Positions 51,396-60,358 of a stretch of 64,000 nucleotides of DNA are shown here, piece by piece. The position numbers and the translations under genes were made by a program. The notes under the pieces are model-generated. The model had not been told where the DNA came from. It did not search any database and was given only the letters and a program-made list of their open reading frames with translations. This DNA is from Clostridia bacterium (lineage in GTDB: Bacteria > Bacillota > Clostridia > Christensenellales > Pumilibacteraceae). The DNA is taken from positions 1 through 64,000 of the forward strand of contig JAGAPD010000023.1 of assembly GCA_017623435.1 (NCBI GenBank). The letters are read 5' to 3'. The first letter of the stretch is position 1. The number at the start of each line of letters is the position of its first letter.

Positions 51396-52357
51396 CGCAT
51401 AGCATACCTGTTACAACTGAAACTTTAATAAAACTTTTCGGCCCTATGGACGAATACGCGACGCTTATCGAGAAGGGTATGAAAGTATCGCTCCGTCCTG
51501 AAAACGGCGAACTCAAGGTGGTGGGAAAGGACGTGGACGTTGAGCGCGCGGTTTACCTTATCCAAAACCTTATGTCGCTTATGGGCAAGGGTTACGAAAT
51601 CACGCGCGAGAAAGTCAATAGCAGTATTGACCTCGCCCTTATGGACAAGCCCGACGAAATCGTATCGCTTGCAAGCGAGGTGGTTGCGGTCACGGCGAGA
51701 GGCAAATATATCAAATGCAAAACTCTCGGTCAGCGTTACTACGTCAACGCTATCAAGAAAAATACGCTCGTGTTCGGCGTAGGTCCGGCAGGAACGGGAA
51801 AAACTTACCTCGCGGTTGCTATGGCGGTGGCATCCTATAAGTCGGGCGAGGTGGAAAAGATAATTTTAACCCGTCCCGCAATCGAGGCAGGCGAAAAGTT
51901 AGGCTTTTTGCCGGGCGATTTGCAGGAAAAGGTCGATCCCTACCTGCGTCCCTTGTACGACGCGCTCCAAGAGCTTTTCGGCGTAGACAATTACGCAACG
52001 CTTATCGAGCGCGGAATTATTGAAATTGCACCGCTCGCGTATATGCGCGGAAGAACGCTCTCGTCTGCGTTCATCATCTTGGACGAGGCGCAAAACACGA
52101 CGGTGGAACAAATGAAAATGTTTCTTACCCGTATGGGCGAGAACAGTAAAGTAGTCGTAAACGGCGATTTAACGCAAATTGATCTTCCTCGCGGAGAGAG
52201 TGGGCTTAAAAACGCCGTCAAAATACTAAAGGAAATCGAGGGAGTAGAAGTGTGCTATTTCAGTGAAAAGGACGTGGTAAGACACGAACTCGTTCAGCGA
52301 ATAGTACTCGCCTACGCCCAAGCGGAGAAAAAGAAAGATGAAAACGACAACCAATAA
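51392..52357 (+). CDS. phoH: PhoH family ATPase
   Basis: A 321-residue P-loop ATPase of unknown exact role, probably in RNA metabolism. The N-terminal KH-like part is followed by the Walker A GPAGTGKTYLAVA (about 130-142) and Walker B ILDEAQNTTVEQMKMFLTR (about 228-246). It overlaps yqfD by 4 bp and the HDIG gene by 20 bp, so the string is tightly coupled. It stands before ybeY, with which it is often linked. Confidence 0.93.
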   Translation: MTHSIPVTTETLIKLFGPMDEYATLIEKGMKVSLRPENGELKVVGKDVDVERAVYLIQNLMSLMGKGYEITREKVNSSIDLALMDKPDEIVSLASEVVAVTARGKYIKCKTLGQRYYVNAIKKNTLVFGVGPAGTGKTYLAVAMAVASYKSGEVEKIILTRPAIEAGEKLGFLPGDLQEKVDPYLRPLYDALQELFGVDNYATLIERGIIEIAPLAYMRGRTLSSAFIILDEAQNTTVEQMKMFLTRMGENSKVVVNGDLTQIDLPRGESGLKNAVKILKEIEGVEVCYFSEKDVVRHELVQRIVLAYAQAEKKKDENDNQ

Positions 52358-53768
52358 AAACGCATATATTAGCGCAACGGCAATATTTATGTTGTCGTAC
52401 GTTATTATAGTTGCGGTAGCGTACTGCAAGTATTTTCTATTCGGTTCGTTCGACGGAGTAGTTACGAGCGAATTTTACGTCGCGCTTGCAGGATGCGCAA
52501 TCAGTACGTTGCTCATTTTGGTATCTTTGATAACTTACCTGATTTATTCGCGTAGCAAGCTGATTGAAAAAACTAAAAAACTTCTGGCAATATGTACTTC
52601 GCTGATATTTACGTACGCGCTTTGTATCGTAACCTCGTCGCTTAATTTGTACTATATGCCGGTCGCGTTCGTAGCCTTCGTCGTAGCTCCCCTTGCGGAC
52701 AGACGTGACTCGTTCATCACCAACATCACGACTAACCTTATCGTAGCGTGCGTGCTCTTGTTTGAATCAATTATCGGCAGTAAAGTTGACACGCTCACCG
52801 TAGTAGTGATGATGATAACGGGAATTTTTATCGGCTCGATAGCGTCCTACACGCTTTCCAACGTAACGCGCAGATTTATGTACGTTATGCGTGGATTGTG
52901 TATCAGCGCGGTAACCTTTGGACTTTTGTTCGTGTCCTCGTATATCTTACGCGCAATCAACTTTATGGAAATCGTAGGCTTCGTTTGCCTCGTTTCGTTT
53001 GCACAGCCCATCGTAGGACTGATACTTCAACCCATTTTTGAAAGCTTGTTCAACATTATAACGAACACCAAGCTTATGGAGTTTACGGACAATAATTCTC
53101 CCCTTATGAAACGCCTTATTGCCGAGGCGCTGGGTACTTATAACCATTCGATGTCGGTAGCCAGCTTTGCTGAGGTATGCGCTATGCGTATAGGCGAAAA
53201 CCCGTATTTGGCGAAGGCGTGCGCGTACTATCACGACGTCGGAAAAATCAACAACCCCAGATATTTTTCCGAAAACCAGTCGGGAAGTAACCCTCACGAC
53301 GAGCTTTTGCCCGAGGTTAGCGCGGGAATATTGAGAAAACACGCAACGGACGGCTTTGATCTTTGTCAAAAATACCGTATCCCCATTGAGATTGCTCACG
53401 TAACTAATCAGCATCACGGAACTTTACCTATGGCGGTATTTTATAACAAAGCAACCAAGCTTACGGACGGAGAAGTGGATATAAGAGAGTATTCTTACCA
53501 AGGCCCTCGTCCCGTTACTAAAATCGCTGCAATCATAATGATTTGTGACGCGAGTGAGGCGGCGCTCAGGGCAAAGGGTAAGCCTACGCCTACCGAGGTG
53601 GACGCTATCGTAACCTCCATTATCAACGACCGTATCGCGCGTAAGCAGTTTGATAACTGCGAAATCACGATGCAAGACCTTAACGTTATCAAAAAGACTA
53701 TTATCGAGCAGTACGGCGGATTGTATCACGAGCGCGTACAGTACCCCGACGGAAAGGTGATAAAGTGA
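52338..53768 (+). CDS. pgpH: PgpH-like HDIG phosphodiesterase, short form
   Basis: A 476-residue membrane protein. The first 235 residues contain about seven membrane helices; the HD domain (about 255-450) has NHSMSVASFAE, YYHDVGKINNP and NQHHGT. PgpH proteins hydrolyse cyclic di-AMP. Family members usually have about 700 residues, with an extracytoplasmic 7TMR-HDED domain before the helices; that domain is absent here. The gene order around it is the conserved one. Confidence 0.9.
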   Translation: MKTTTNKNAYISATAIFMLSYVIIVAVAYCKYFLFGSFDGVVTSEFYVALAGCAISTLLILVSLITYLIYSRSKLIEKTKKLLAICTSLIFTYALCIVTSSLNLYYMPVAFVAFVVAPLADRRDSFITNITTNLIVACVLLFESIIGSKVDTLTVVVMMITGIFIGSIASYTLSNVTRRFMYVMRGLCISAVTFGLLFVSSYILRAINFMEIVGFVCLVSFAQPIVGLILQPIFESLFNIITNTKLMEFTDNNSPLMKRLIAEALGTYNHSMSVASFAEVCAMRIGENPYLAKACAYYHDVGKINNPRYFSENQSGSNPHDELLPEVSAGILRKHATDGFDLCQKYRIPIEIAHVTNQHHGTLPMAVFYNKATKLTDGEVDIREYSYQGPRPVTKIAAIIMICDASEAALRAKGKPTPTEVDAIVTSIINDRIARKQFDNCEITMQDLNVIKKTIIEQYGGLYHERVQYPDGKVIK

Positions 53769-54226
53769 TAAAAGTAGATTGCGAAAAACAAGGCGAACAG
53801 TTTTCCCGTCTTGCCAACGTAGCGTACGAGCAGTTATCGCTCGTGGGTGACGCGATAGTGGAAGTGGAATATATAAGTAGCGAGCAAATACACGAGCTTA
53901 ACTTACGCACTCGTGGCGTTGACCGTCCGACGGACGTGTTGTCGTACCCGGCGCTTGACGAAATAGACGATTTTACGCGTGAAAATTACCCCTTTGAGTA
54001 CGACGAAGAGCGTGGCGGAGTGTTTTTGGGCAGTATAGTCGTTTGCGAAAGTATCGCGCGTGAGCAAGCGCAAGAGTACGGACACTCTTTTGAACGCGAG
54101 AATTGCTATTTGTTCGTGCACGGGCTTATGCACTTGCTTGGCTACGACCATATCGAAGAAGAGGACCGCAAGGTTATGCGCGAAAAGGAAGAGAGCGTAT
54201 TGCTTGCTTGCGGTATAGGAAGGTAA
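53765..54226 (+). CDS. ybeY: rRNA maturation endoribonuclease YbeY
   Basis: A 153-residue zinc-dependent RNase for 16S rRNA 3'-end maturation. The metal motif is HGLMHLLGYDH (about 120-130), and VDRPTDVLSYP near 48 is the second signature. It overlaps the pgpH stop by 4 bp. It lies directly before era; the dgkA and cdd genes found between them in Bacillus are missing. Confidence 0.97.
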   Translation: MIKVDCEKQGEQFSRLANVAYEQLSLVGDAIVEVEYISSEQIHELNLRTRGVDRPTDVLSYPALDEIDDFTRENYPFEYDEERGGVFLGSIVVCESIAREQAQEYGHSFERENCYLFVHGLMHLLGYDHIEEEDRKVMREKEESVLLACGIGR

Positions 54227-54227
54227 A

Positions 54228-55145
54228 ATGAAATCAGGATTTATAACAATTTTAGGACGCCCCAACGTAGGTAAGTCCTCGCTTATGAACGCCCTTATCG
54301 GCGAAAAGGTATCTATCGTTTCGCCCAAAGCGCAAACCACGCGCGACAGAGTAAACGGAATTTTAACGACCAAAGATTATCAAATGATTTTCGTTGACAC
54401 TCCCGGCGTGCATAAACCTAAAACGCGTCTTGGCGAATATATGGACAAGTGCGTGCGCGGAGCAACCGAGGGAGTTGACGCTATAGTTATCGTGCTTGAC
54501 GTTACTAAACGCATCAGCGACGCGGACACCGCATTCGTGGAAAAATACCTAAAAGGCGACGCGCCCGTGTATCTCGTGCTAAATAAAGTGGACGCGGTAG
54601 GATACGACAAGGTTTATCCTATGCTTCAGCGCCTTTCTTTCCTTCTCACTAAAACGGAAGAGAGGGGAGCGGTAAAGGAAATTATTCCCACTTCCGCTAA
54701 AAACAAGCGCAACGTCGACCTTCTCCGTGACTATTTAGCAAAGGAATTGCCCGAAGGACCTTGCTACTATCCCGTGGACGAAATCACGGACAAGAGCGAG
54801 CGTTATATGATTTGTGAAATTATTCGCGAAAAAGCGCTTATGCTCCTTAACGACGAAATTCCGCATGGAATAGGCGTAAGTATTCAAAATATGTACTACG
54901 ACGAGCGCGACGTCGCTCACGTTCTTATTGATATCGTAGCAGAGAAGGATTCGCACAAATCCATCATTATCGGCGCAGGCGGAGAAAAGCTTAAAATGAT
55001 TGCCGAGAGGGCAAGAAAAGACGTCGAAAGACTTCTTGACGCAAAGGTGTATATGGAGCTTTTCGTAAAGGTCAGAGAGGACTGGCGTAACGACGGTCTT
55101 ATTATGTCCGATATCGGCTACGATATGAAAAAATTGAAAAAATAA
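54228..55145 (+). CDS. era: GTPase Era
   Basis: A 305-residue GTPase that assists 30S assembly. G1 is GRPNVGKSS (about 9-17), G2 includes KAQTTRDRV, G3 DTPGVH (about 59-64), G4 NKVD (about 123-126), and the C-terminal KH domain has IIGAGGEKLK near 245. It starts 2 bp after ybeY and is followed by yqzL and recO. Confidence 0.98.
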   Translation: MKSGFITILGRPNVGKSSLMNALIGEKVSIVSPKAQTTRDRVNGILTTKDYQMIFVDTPGVHKPKTRLGEYMDKCVRGATEGVDAIVIVLDVTKRISDADTAFVEKYLKGDAPVYLVLNKVDAVGYDKVYPMLQRLSFLLTKTEERGAVKEIIPTSAKNKRNVDLLRDYLAKELPEGPCYYPVDEITDKSERYMICEIIREKALMLLNDEIPHGIGVSIQNMYYDERDVAHVLIDIVAEKDSHKSIIIGAGGEKLKMIAERARKDVERLLDAKVYMELFVKVREDWRNDGLIMSDIGYDMKKLKK

Positions 55146-55168
55146 CGGGGTACGTATAGCGCCGTTTT
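55143..55168 (+). terminator. GGGTACGT-family hairpin after era
   Basis: AACGG...CCGTT around GGTACGTATAGCG; the stem is short, so it may only partly end transcription before yqzL and recO. Confidence 0.5.
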
Positions 55169-55201
55169 GATTTTCACATACTAAAAGTGGAGGTCAAAAC
55201 T

Positions 55202-55363
55202 ATGCGAAAAAAGGACGAAAATAAAAAGGTTAAGCCCGTCGTTCCCTTTGATTTACCCGGGCTTGGATGGGACTTGTTTTCCGCAAGTGGTAATTTGGGA
55301 TACTATTTGCTTTACCACGACTTGCTTGATGCGGAAGACGAAGAGAGAACGAAGTTTGATTAG
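55202..55363 (+). CDS. yqzL: YqzL-like small protein
   Basis: A 53-residue protein. The central GLGWDLFSASGNLGYYLLY matches the core pattern of YqzL, a small protein of unknown function that lies between era and recO in Bacillus. Here it has exactly that position. GGAGG lies 8 bp before the ATG. The N-terminus is Lys-rich and the last 13 residues are acidic. Confidence 0.82.
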   Translation: MRKKDENKKVKPVVPFDLPGLGWDLFSASGNLGYYLLYHDLLDAEDEERTKFD

Positions 55364-55371
55364 AGGAAATT

Positions 55372-56019
55372 ATGGACAAAAAGGTAACGGCAATTTTATT
55401 GAAAAGTTCGGACTTGCGTGAAAGCGACAGGTCCGTTCGCCTTTTTAGTTTAGAGGAAGGCGTCGTTACCGCTACGATGAGAGGCGTGAAAAAGAACAAC
55501 GCAAAACTCAAATTCGCCTCACAGCCCTTCGCCTTTTGTGAGTACGAACTGACCGAAAAGAGCGGACGGTATATCGTCACGGGCGCAACGGCGGTTGAGG
55601 ATTTATACTCGCTTTGCCAAGATCCTGAAAAGTACGCGTCCGCAGGGCTGGTGTGTGAGGTGGTGGACAAAGCCTCCTCGTCAATCGATTGTGCAACCCT
55701 TTTTATCATACTTCTCAAAACGCTAAAATCACTACTGTATTCGTCCGCTTTAACTTCGTTAATTGTGGCAAAATTCGTGCAAAAAGTACTGTCCTTGTCA
55801 GGCTTTATCGCCCTCCCTGGAAAACGCGAAAATTCACTTGACACCCCGGGTGGAGTGCTTGACACCATAGCGTATCTTACGCTTGACGAACTCACGACGA
55901 TCTCTCCCCCTAAAAGCGTGGCTTTGCGCGCGGTAAAAAACGTTTGCGTAACCTTTGAGCAGGTGTACGAAAGTCCGCTCGTTTCTTTACGAATTTTTTA
56001 CGATATTTTAGAAAACTAA
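55372..56019 (+). CDS. recO: DNA repair protein RecO
   Basis: A 215-residue protein that loads RecA with RecR. The N-terminal OB fold shows AILLKSSDLRESDRSVRLFS and VVTATMRGVKK; the rest is helical. It is shorter than Bacillus RecO (about 255) and lacks the four-cysteine zinc finger of some members. AGAGGA precedes the ATG. The position after era and yqzL supports the call. Confidence 0.9.
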   Translation: MDKKVTAILLKSSDLRESDRSVRLFSLEEGVVTATMRGVKKNNAKLKFASQPFAFCEYELTEKSGRYIVTGATAVEDLYSLCQDPEKYASAGLVCEVVDKASSSIDCATLFIILLKTLKSLLYSSALTSLIVAKFVQKVLSLSGFIALPGKRENSLDTPGGVLDTIAYLTLDELTTISPPKSVALRAVKNVCVTFEQVYESPLVSLRIFYDILEN

Positions 56020-56043
56020 TCAAAATAAATAGGTTTTTGGCTG

Positions 56044-56069
56044 GGCTGTGGACTTCCACGGCCTTTTTT
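56044..56069 (+). terminator. Terminator of the yqfC-recO string
   Basis: GGCTGTGGA with TCCACGGCC (one wobble) and six T. Confidence 0.85.
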
Positions 56070-56113
56070 GTGCAACTTTCACAGTCATTTATTAAAAATT
56101 TGTGCAAAATCGT

Positions 56114-56142
56114 TTTACAAACGGCGCAAAAGGTATTATAAT
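56114..56142 (+). promoter_or_regulatory. Sigma-A promoter of degV
   Basis: TTTACA (56114-56119), 17-bp spacer, TATAAT (56137-56142). Confidence 0.78.
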
Positions 56143-56165
56143 AGTAGGTAATAAATATTATCTAA

Positions 56166-56181
56166 CGCACGTATGCGTGCG
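56166..56181 (+). promoter_or_regulatory. Leader hairpin before degV
   Basis: CGCACG (56166-56171), loop TATG, CGTGCG (56176-56181), 15 bp upstream of the ribosome binding site. It resembles the CGTGTACG leader hairpin at 17651. Confidence 0.4.
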
Positions 56182-56202
56182 TATGTGAAAAGGAGACAAA
56201 AA

Positions 56203-57054
56203 ATGAGCGTATTTTTTTGCGACAGTAACTGTGAACTTTGGTATGATAAAGTAGAGGCGCTTGGCATCAAGTTCATCTCTATGCCTTACACCATTGACGG
56301 ACAGGAATATTATTACGATCTTGGCAAGAACACGGACAACAAAGAGTTTTTCGACAAAATGAGAAAGGGCGCGTCGGCTAAAACCTCAGCGCTAAATATG
56401 AACGACTATATGGATATATTCGAGCCCGTTTTAGCAAGCGGTGAAGACGCGTTGTACGTATCCTTCTCGCACAAGATGAGCGGAACTTTCAACTCGCTCA
56501 ACTTGGCGAAGGAAGAACTTCTTAAAAAGTATCCCGAGCGTAAAATCACCGTCGTTGATACTGAAAACATCAGTATGGGTGCAGGCCTTATCGTTTACTA
56601 CGCGGCAAAGCTTCATAACGAAGGCGCAAGTGACGAGGAGGTAGTTAAGTTCGTTGAGGAATTCCGTGAAAAAGTTAGATGTTACTTCACGGTAGGCGAC
56701 CTTGAATACCTTAAACGCGGTGGACGTCTTACCTCGTTCAAGGCGCTTATGGGTACGCTACTTAACTTAAAGCCCATTATCGAGTGTGTCAACGGTAAGC
56801 TTGAAAATATCGAGAAAGCAAAGGGCAGAAAGAAATCTATCTTTATGCTTATCGATTATCTTGAAAGGGACGAAATCGATACTTCCTATCCCGTTACCAT
56901 CATTAACGCAGATAGCCCCGAGGACGAGCAAATTATCTACGATACGATTAAGGAAAAATATCCCGACGTAGAAATTTGGCGTCAGCTCGTTGGCCCCGTT
57001 ATCGGTAGTCATTGCGGACCGGATACCTTGGGAATAATCTTCATAACAAAATAA
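56203..57054 (+). CDS. DegV family fatty-acid-binding protein
   Basis: A 283-residue DegV protein (FakB type) that binds a fatty acid for phosphorylation by FakA. The features are TSALNMNDYMDIFEP, the SFSHKMSGTFNSLNLAKEE stretch near 93, DLEYLKRGGRLTSFKA near 175 and the final GPVIGSHCGPDTLG. AAAGGAG sets ATG 56203. The gene for ApbE starts directly after its stop. Confidence 0.94.
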   Translation: MSVFFCDSNCELWYDKVEALGIKFISMPYTIDGQEYYYDLGKNTDNKEFFDKMRKGASAKTSALNMNDYMDIFEPVLASGEDALYVSFSHKMSGTFNSLNLAKEELLKKYPERKITVVDTENISMGAGLIVYYAAKLHNEGASDEEVVKFVEEFREKVRCYFTVGDLEYLKRGGRLTSFKALMGTLLNLKPIIECVNGKLENIEKAKGRKKSIFMLIDYLERDEIDTSYPVTIINADSPEDEQIIYDTIKEKYPDVEIWRQLVGPVIGSHCGPDTLGIIFITK

Positions 57055-57055
57055 A

Positions 57056-58210
57056 GTGGCTAAAGCTTTTAGTAAAACTAAAAAAGTATTAGTTATTCTA
57101 CTTGCGACCGTACTCACCTTTGTGACCGCTTGTGCACCAAAAGGATATACCGAGCGTATCCACACGACCTTTTCTTCTACTATGACCTATTCGGCAAAGG
57201 TGCTGGGCGGTAACGTAAAAAGCGCGCTTGACGAAATAGACGAGATGCTTGACGCGGTAGATAAATCGGTAAATATCCACCGAAGTGACAGCTTGCTTAC
57301 TGCGTTCAATAACGCAAAAGCGAACGAAAGGGTAGAAGTAGATAAGCACGCCTACGAAATGGCACTCGTGGCAAAAGAGGCGTTTTTAATCACGGACGGC
57401 GCGGTTAACGTTTCGCTTGGCGCGTTATCGCGCGCGTGGGGCGTGGACGCGGAGGGCGTAAAAAAGTACGTCTACGGCAACGAGAAAATACAATCTCTGC
57501 CGTCGGTAGAAAGTTGCGCTAGCTTATTAGCGCAAGCCGATTTATCCGCTTTGACCGTGACAGAGGAAGAGGGCAAGTACTATTTAACCAAAACGAACGA
57601 CGCCCTAACGCTCGACTTTGGCGGACTGGCAAAAGGCTATTGCGCGGACAAGTGTAAGGAGATAGCGTTAAAGCACGGAGTAACCAGCGCGCTGTTTCAA
57701 ATCAGCGGTAATATTATGCTGATAGGCGAGTATATCGAAAAGGGTAACGCTCGCGACTGGGGCGTGGGAGTTATTAACCCCCGTCAAACGCCTAATACGT
57801 CCGGCTACGTTTGCGGATTTTACCGTAGTGGAAATCTGTCCGTCGTAACGAGTGGCGACTACGAACGCTGTTATTTTTACGACTACGGCGATACGAGCGT
57901 GCGCGTAAACCATATAATCGACGGAAGGACTGGTTATCCCACGGGCGTAAAATACGACCAATCTACTAAGCGATACTTTATCGACGCCACCGCCGTATGT
58001 TCGGCAACGATAGTGGGTGAAAGCTCGCTGTGGTGTGATATTTTATCTACGACTGCTTGCGTCGTAGGACTGGAGAGAGCAAGCGAAATTATCAGCCAAA
58101 AAGGTTACGACGCGTTACTTTTTACCGCTGATAAAAAGATGAAAGTAGTGGGCGAATTCACCTTTGCCCAAAGCGAAAAATTGTACCTTACGGAGTATGA
58201 GCAAGTATGA
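57056..58210 (+). CDS. apbE: FAD:protein FMN transferase (ApbE), lipoprotein
   Basis: A 384-residue lipoprotein that attaches FMN to threonine of extracytoplasmic flavoproteins. The lipobox FVTAC puts the Cys near residue 26. The ApbE features are the early TTFSSTMTYSAKV region, DFGGLAKGYCAD near 188, ISGNIML near 215, and NHIIDGRTGYPT near 284. It starts with GTG one base after degV, with no clear ribosome binding site, so it probably depends on coupling. It heads a group with a NusG-II protein and a Gx-type membrane protein. Confidence 0.93.
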   Translation: MAKAFSKTKKVLVILLATVLTFVTACAPKGYTERIHTTFSSTMTYSAKVLGGNVKSALDEIDEMLDAVDKSVNIHRSDSLLTAFNNAKANERVEVDKHAYEMALVAKEAFLITDGAVNVSLGALSRAWGVDAEGVKKYVYGNEKIQSLPSVESCASLLAQADLSALTVTEEEGKYYLTKTNDALTLDFGGLAKGYCADKCKEIALKHGVTSALFQISGNIMLIGEYIEKGNARDWGVGVINPRQTPNTSGYVCGFYRSGNLSVVTSGDYERCYFYDYGDTSVRVNHIIDGRTGYPTGVKYDQSTKRYFIDATAVCSATIVGESSLWCDILSTTACVVGLERASEIISQKGYDALLFTADKKMKVVGEFTFAQSEKLYLTEYEQV

Positions 58211-58602
58211 CGGACGTCAAAAAAATAAGAGAAATCAAAGCCTCGCGTCCGCTCAAGCTAATTGATATTATTTTAATGTCGTTAGTGCTCGTTATCGCGC
58301 TCGCGTGGGCAATAATTCCCTACTTTTCGTTCCCTGCGGGTAACACCGTGCAAATAACCGTGAACGGTCAGACGAGCGAGTATTCGCTTGATTCTAATCG
58401 CAAAATCCATCTTGACGGACTTACGGTCGTGATAGAAAACGGACAAGTTTTCGTGAGTGAAACGGACTGCGACGACAAGGTGTGTCAGCACACCGGAAAA
58501 ATAAGCAAAGTCAACCAAAGCATAGTTTGCTTGCCTAAAAATATCGTGATAAAGGTCACGGGTAAAAACGACTTTCAGGTTGATTCGGGAGGTGGCGTAT
58601 GA
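58207..58602 (+). CDS. NusG domain II-containing membrane protein
   Basis: A 131-residue protein with one membrane helix (about 18-42) and an extracytoplasmic NusG-II domain (about 50-130). The diagnostic segment is CDDKVCQHTGKISK and SIVCLPKNIVI, with two cysteine pairs. It overlaps apbE by 4 bp and the next gene by 4 bp. Such proteins accompany ApbE and flavin-based electron-transfer components; I recall EetA of Listeria as similar. Confidence 0.88.
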   Translation: MTDVKKIREIKASRPLKLIDIILMSLVLVIALAWAIIPYFSFPAGNTVQITVNGQTSEYSLDSNRKIHLDGLTVVIENGQVFVSETDCDDKVCQHTGKISKVNQSIVCLPKNIVIKVTGKNDFQVDSGGGV

Positions 58603-59141
58603 GCACCAAACGCATTACGCTAACCGCCCTGTATACGGCAATAGCGCTCGTGCTTCACCTGTTTGAAAGCGCTTTACCGCCCTTATTTGCCTTTGCTCCG
58701 GGCGCAAAAATGGGGCTTAGCAATATAGTATCGCTTATCGCGGTATTCACGCTTGGTAGCGTGGACGCTTTCGTAATTTTAGTGATAAGATGCGTTTTGG
58801 GAAGCTTATTCGGCGGAAATATTTTCTCGCTTGCGTATTCACTCCCAGCCGGCGCAATCTCGCTTGGCGTGGAAATCGTGCTAATAAAATTACTCGTTCC
58901 GCGCGTAAGCGTAATAACCGTATCTTTCACGGGCGCGGTTATACACAACGGCGTACAACTACTTGTTGCGTCGATAATAGTAAAAACGAATCTCGTTTCC
59001 TTACTTCCGCTAATGCTTTTTGCCAGCGTGGTAGCGGGGATTGCGGTTGGGCTTACGGCGTACTTCACGCTAAAATATCTGCCCGAGCGCATATATCTGA
59101 CGGAAACGAAAAAACATAACGACAACGACGGAGGAATTTAA
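58599..59141 (+). CDS. Gx transporter family protein (Hpre_diP_synt_I)
   Basis: A 180-residue membrane protein with about five helices. The start [20 protein letters not shown] and [19 protein letters not shown] identify the family once named heptaprenyl diphosphate synthase component I, resembling ECF S components. It may take part in quinone or flavin supply for electron transfer, similar to EetB. It is coupled to the NusG-II gene and followed 2 bp later by tyrS. Confidence 0.88.
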   Translation: MSTKRITLTALYTAIALVLHLFESALPPLFAFAPGAKMGLSNIVSLIAVFTLGSVDAFVILVIRCVLGSLFGGNIFSLAYSLPAGAISLGVEIVLIKLLVPRVSVITVSFTGAVIHNGVQLLVASIIVKTNLVSLLPLMLFASVVAGIAVGLTAYFTLKYLPERIYLTETKKHNDNDGGI

Positions 59142-59143
59142 CT

Positions 59144-60358
59144 ATGGCAAAAAACGTTTACGACATTTTAGAAGAAAGAGGTTTTATAAAGCAAACCGTA
59201 TACGGTGACGACCTTAAAAAGAAACTTGAAACTGAACGAGTATCCTTTTACGTAGGCTTTGATCCTACGGCTGACAGCTTGCATATCGGACATTATATTC
59301 CCATTATGGCAATGGCGTGGATGCAACGCTACGGTCACCGCCCCATCGCGCTTTTCGGTGGCGGAACGGGTATGATAGGCGATCCGTCGGGCAGAAGTGA
59401 TATGCGCCAAATGATGACGATTGAAACTATCAATCACAATATCGACTGCTTTAAAAACCAAATGTCCCGCTTCATTTCTTTCGAGGGTGAAAACGGTGCT
59501 ATCATTGCAAATAACGCAGACTGGTTACTCAAGCTCAACTACGTTGACTTCTTGCGTGATATCGGCGTGCATTTCTCGGTAAATAAAATGCTTACGGCTG
59601 AATGCTTTAAGCAAAGAATGGAAAAGGGACTTACCTTCCTTGAATTTAACTATATGCTTATGCAGGGCTACGACTTCTTGTACCTTAATCAAAAGTACGG
59701 ATGCTGTCTTGAAGTGGGCGGTGACGATCAGTGGTCGAATATGCTCGCTGGCGTTGACCTTATCCGCAGAAAAGAGCAAAAGGACGCTTACTGCTTGACC
59801 TGTACGCTCCTTCTTAACAGCGAAGGCAAGAAGATGGGCAAAACTCAAAAGGGCGCTTTGTGGCTGGACGAGAAGAAGTGTTCGGTATACGACTTCTATC
59901 AGTACTTCCGCAACGTAGAGGACTGTAAGGTAGCAGAGTGCATGCGCCTTCTTACCTTTATGGATCTTGACGAAATTGCCGAGCTTACCAAATACACGGA
60001 CGAGAGAATTAACTCCGCTAAAGCAAGACTTGCTTACGAGGTTACGAAGCTCGTTCACGGTCAGGAAAAGGCGGACGAGGCAAAGCGTCAGGCGGAGGCT
60101 GCTTTCTCGGGTAACGCGGATGCAATGCCCTCCGTTACGGTAAAGGCGGATAACGCTACGCCCGTAGTTGATATTATGGTGCTTGCAGGCGTTGCAAGCT
60201 CTAAGTCCGAGGCAAGACGACTGGTTGAGGGCGGTGGCGTAAAGCTTAACGATAGCAAAGTTCCTGCCGTTTCCACCACGCTTGGCGATATGGCGGTAGG
60301 CAACGAATTCGTACTTCACAAGGGCAAAAAGGTTCACCTTAAGGTTACGGTAGAGTAA
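59144..60358 (+). CDS. tyrS: Tyrosyl-tRNA synthetase
   Basis: A 404-residue class I synthetase. The HIGH motif is [12 protein letters not shown] (about 43-54), the tyrosine pocket includes YDFLYL and GGDDQWSN, and KMSKS reads KMGKTQKGA (about 229-237). A C-terminal S4 RNA-binding domain (about 345-404) follows. GGAGG lies before the ATG. No T box is present since it is inside an operon. Its TAA overlaps the next ATG. Confidence 0.98.
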   Translation: MAKNVYDILEERGFIKQTVYGDDLKKKLETERVSFYVGFDPTADSLHIGHYIPIMAMAWMQRYGHRPIALFGGGTGMIGDPSGRSDMRQMMTIETINHNIDCFKNQMSRFISFEGENGAIIANNADWLLKLNYVDFLRDIGVHFSVNKMLTAECFKQRMEKGLTFLEFNYMLMQGYDFLYLNQKYGCCLEVGGDDQWSNMLAGVDLIRRKEQKDAYCLTCTLLLNSEGKKMGKTQKGALWLDEKKCSVYDFYQYFRNVEDCKVAECMRLLTFMDLDEIAELTKYTDERINSAKARLAYEVTKLVHGQEKADEAKRQAEAAFSGNADAMPSVTVKADNATPVVDIMVLAGVASSKSEARRLVEGGGVKLNDSKVPAVSTTLGDMAVGNEFVLHKGKKVHLKVTVE

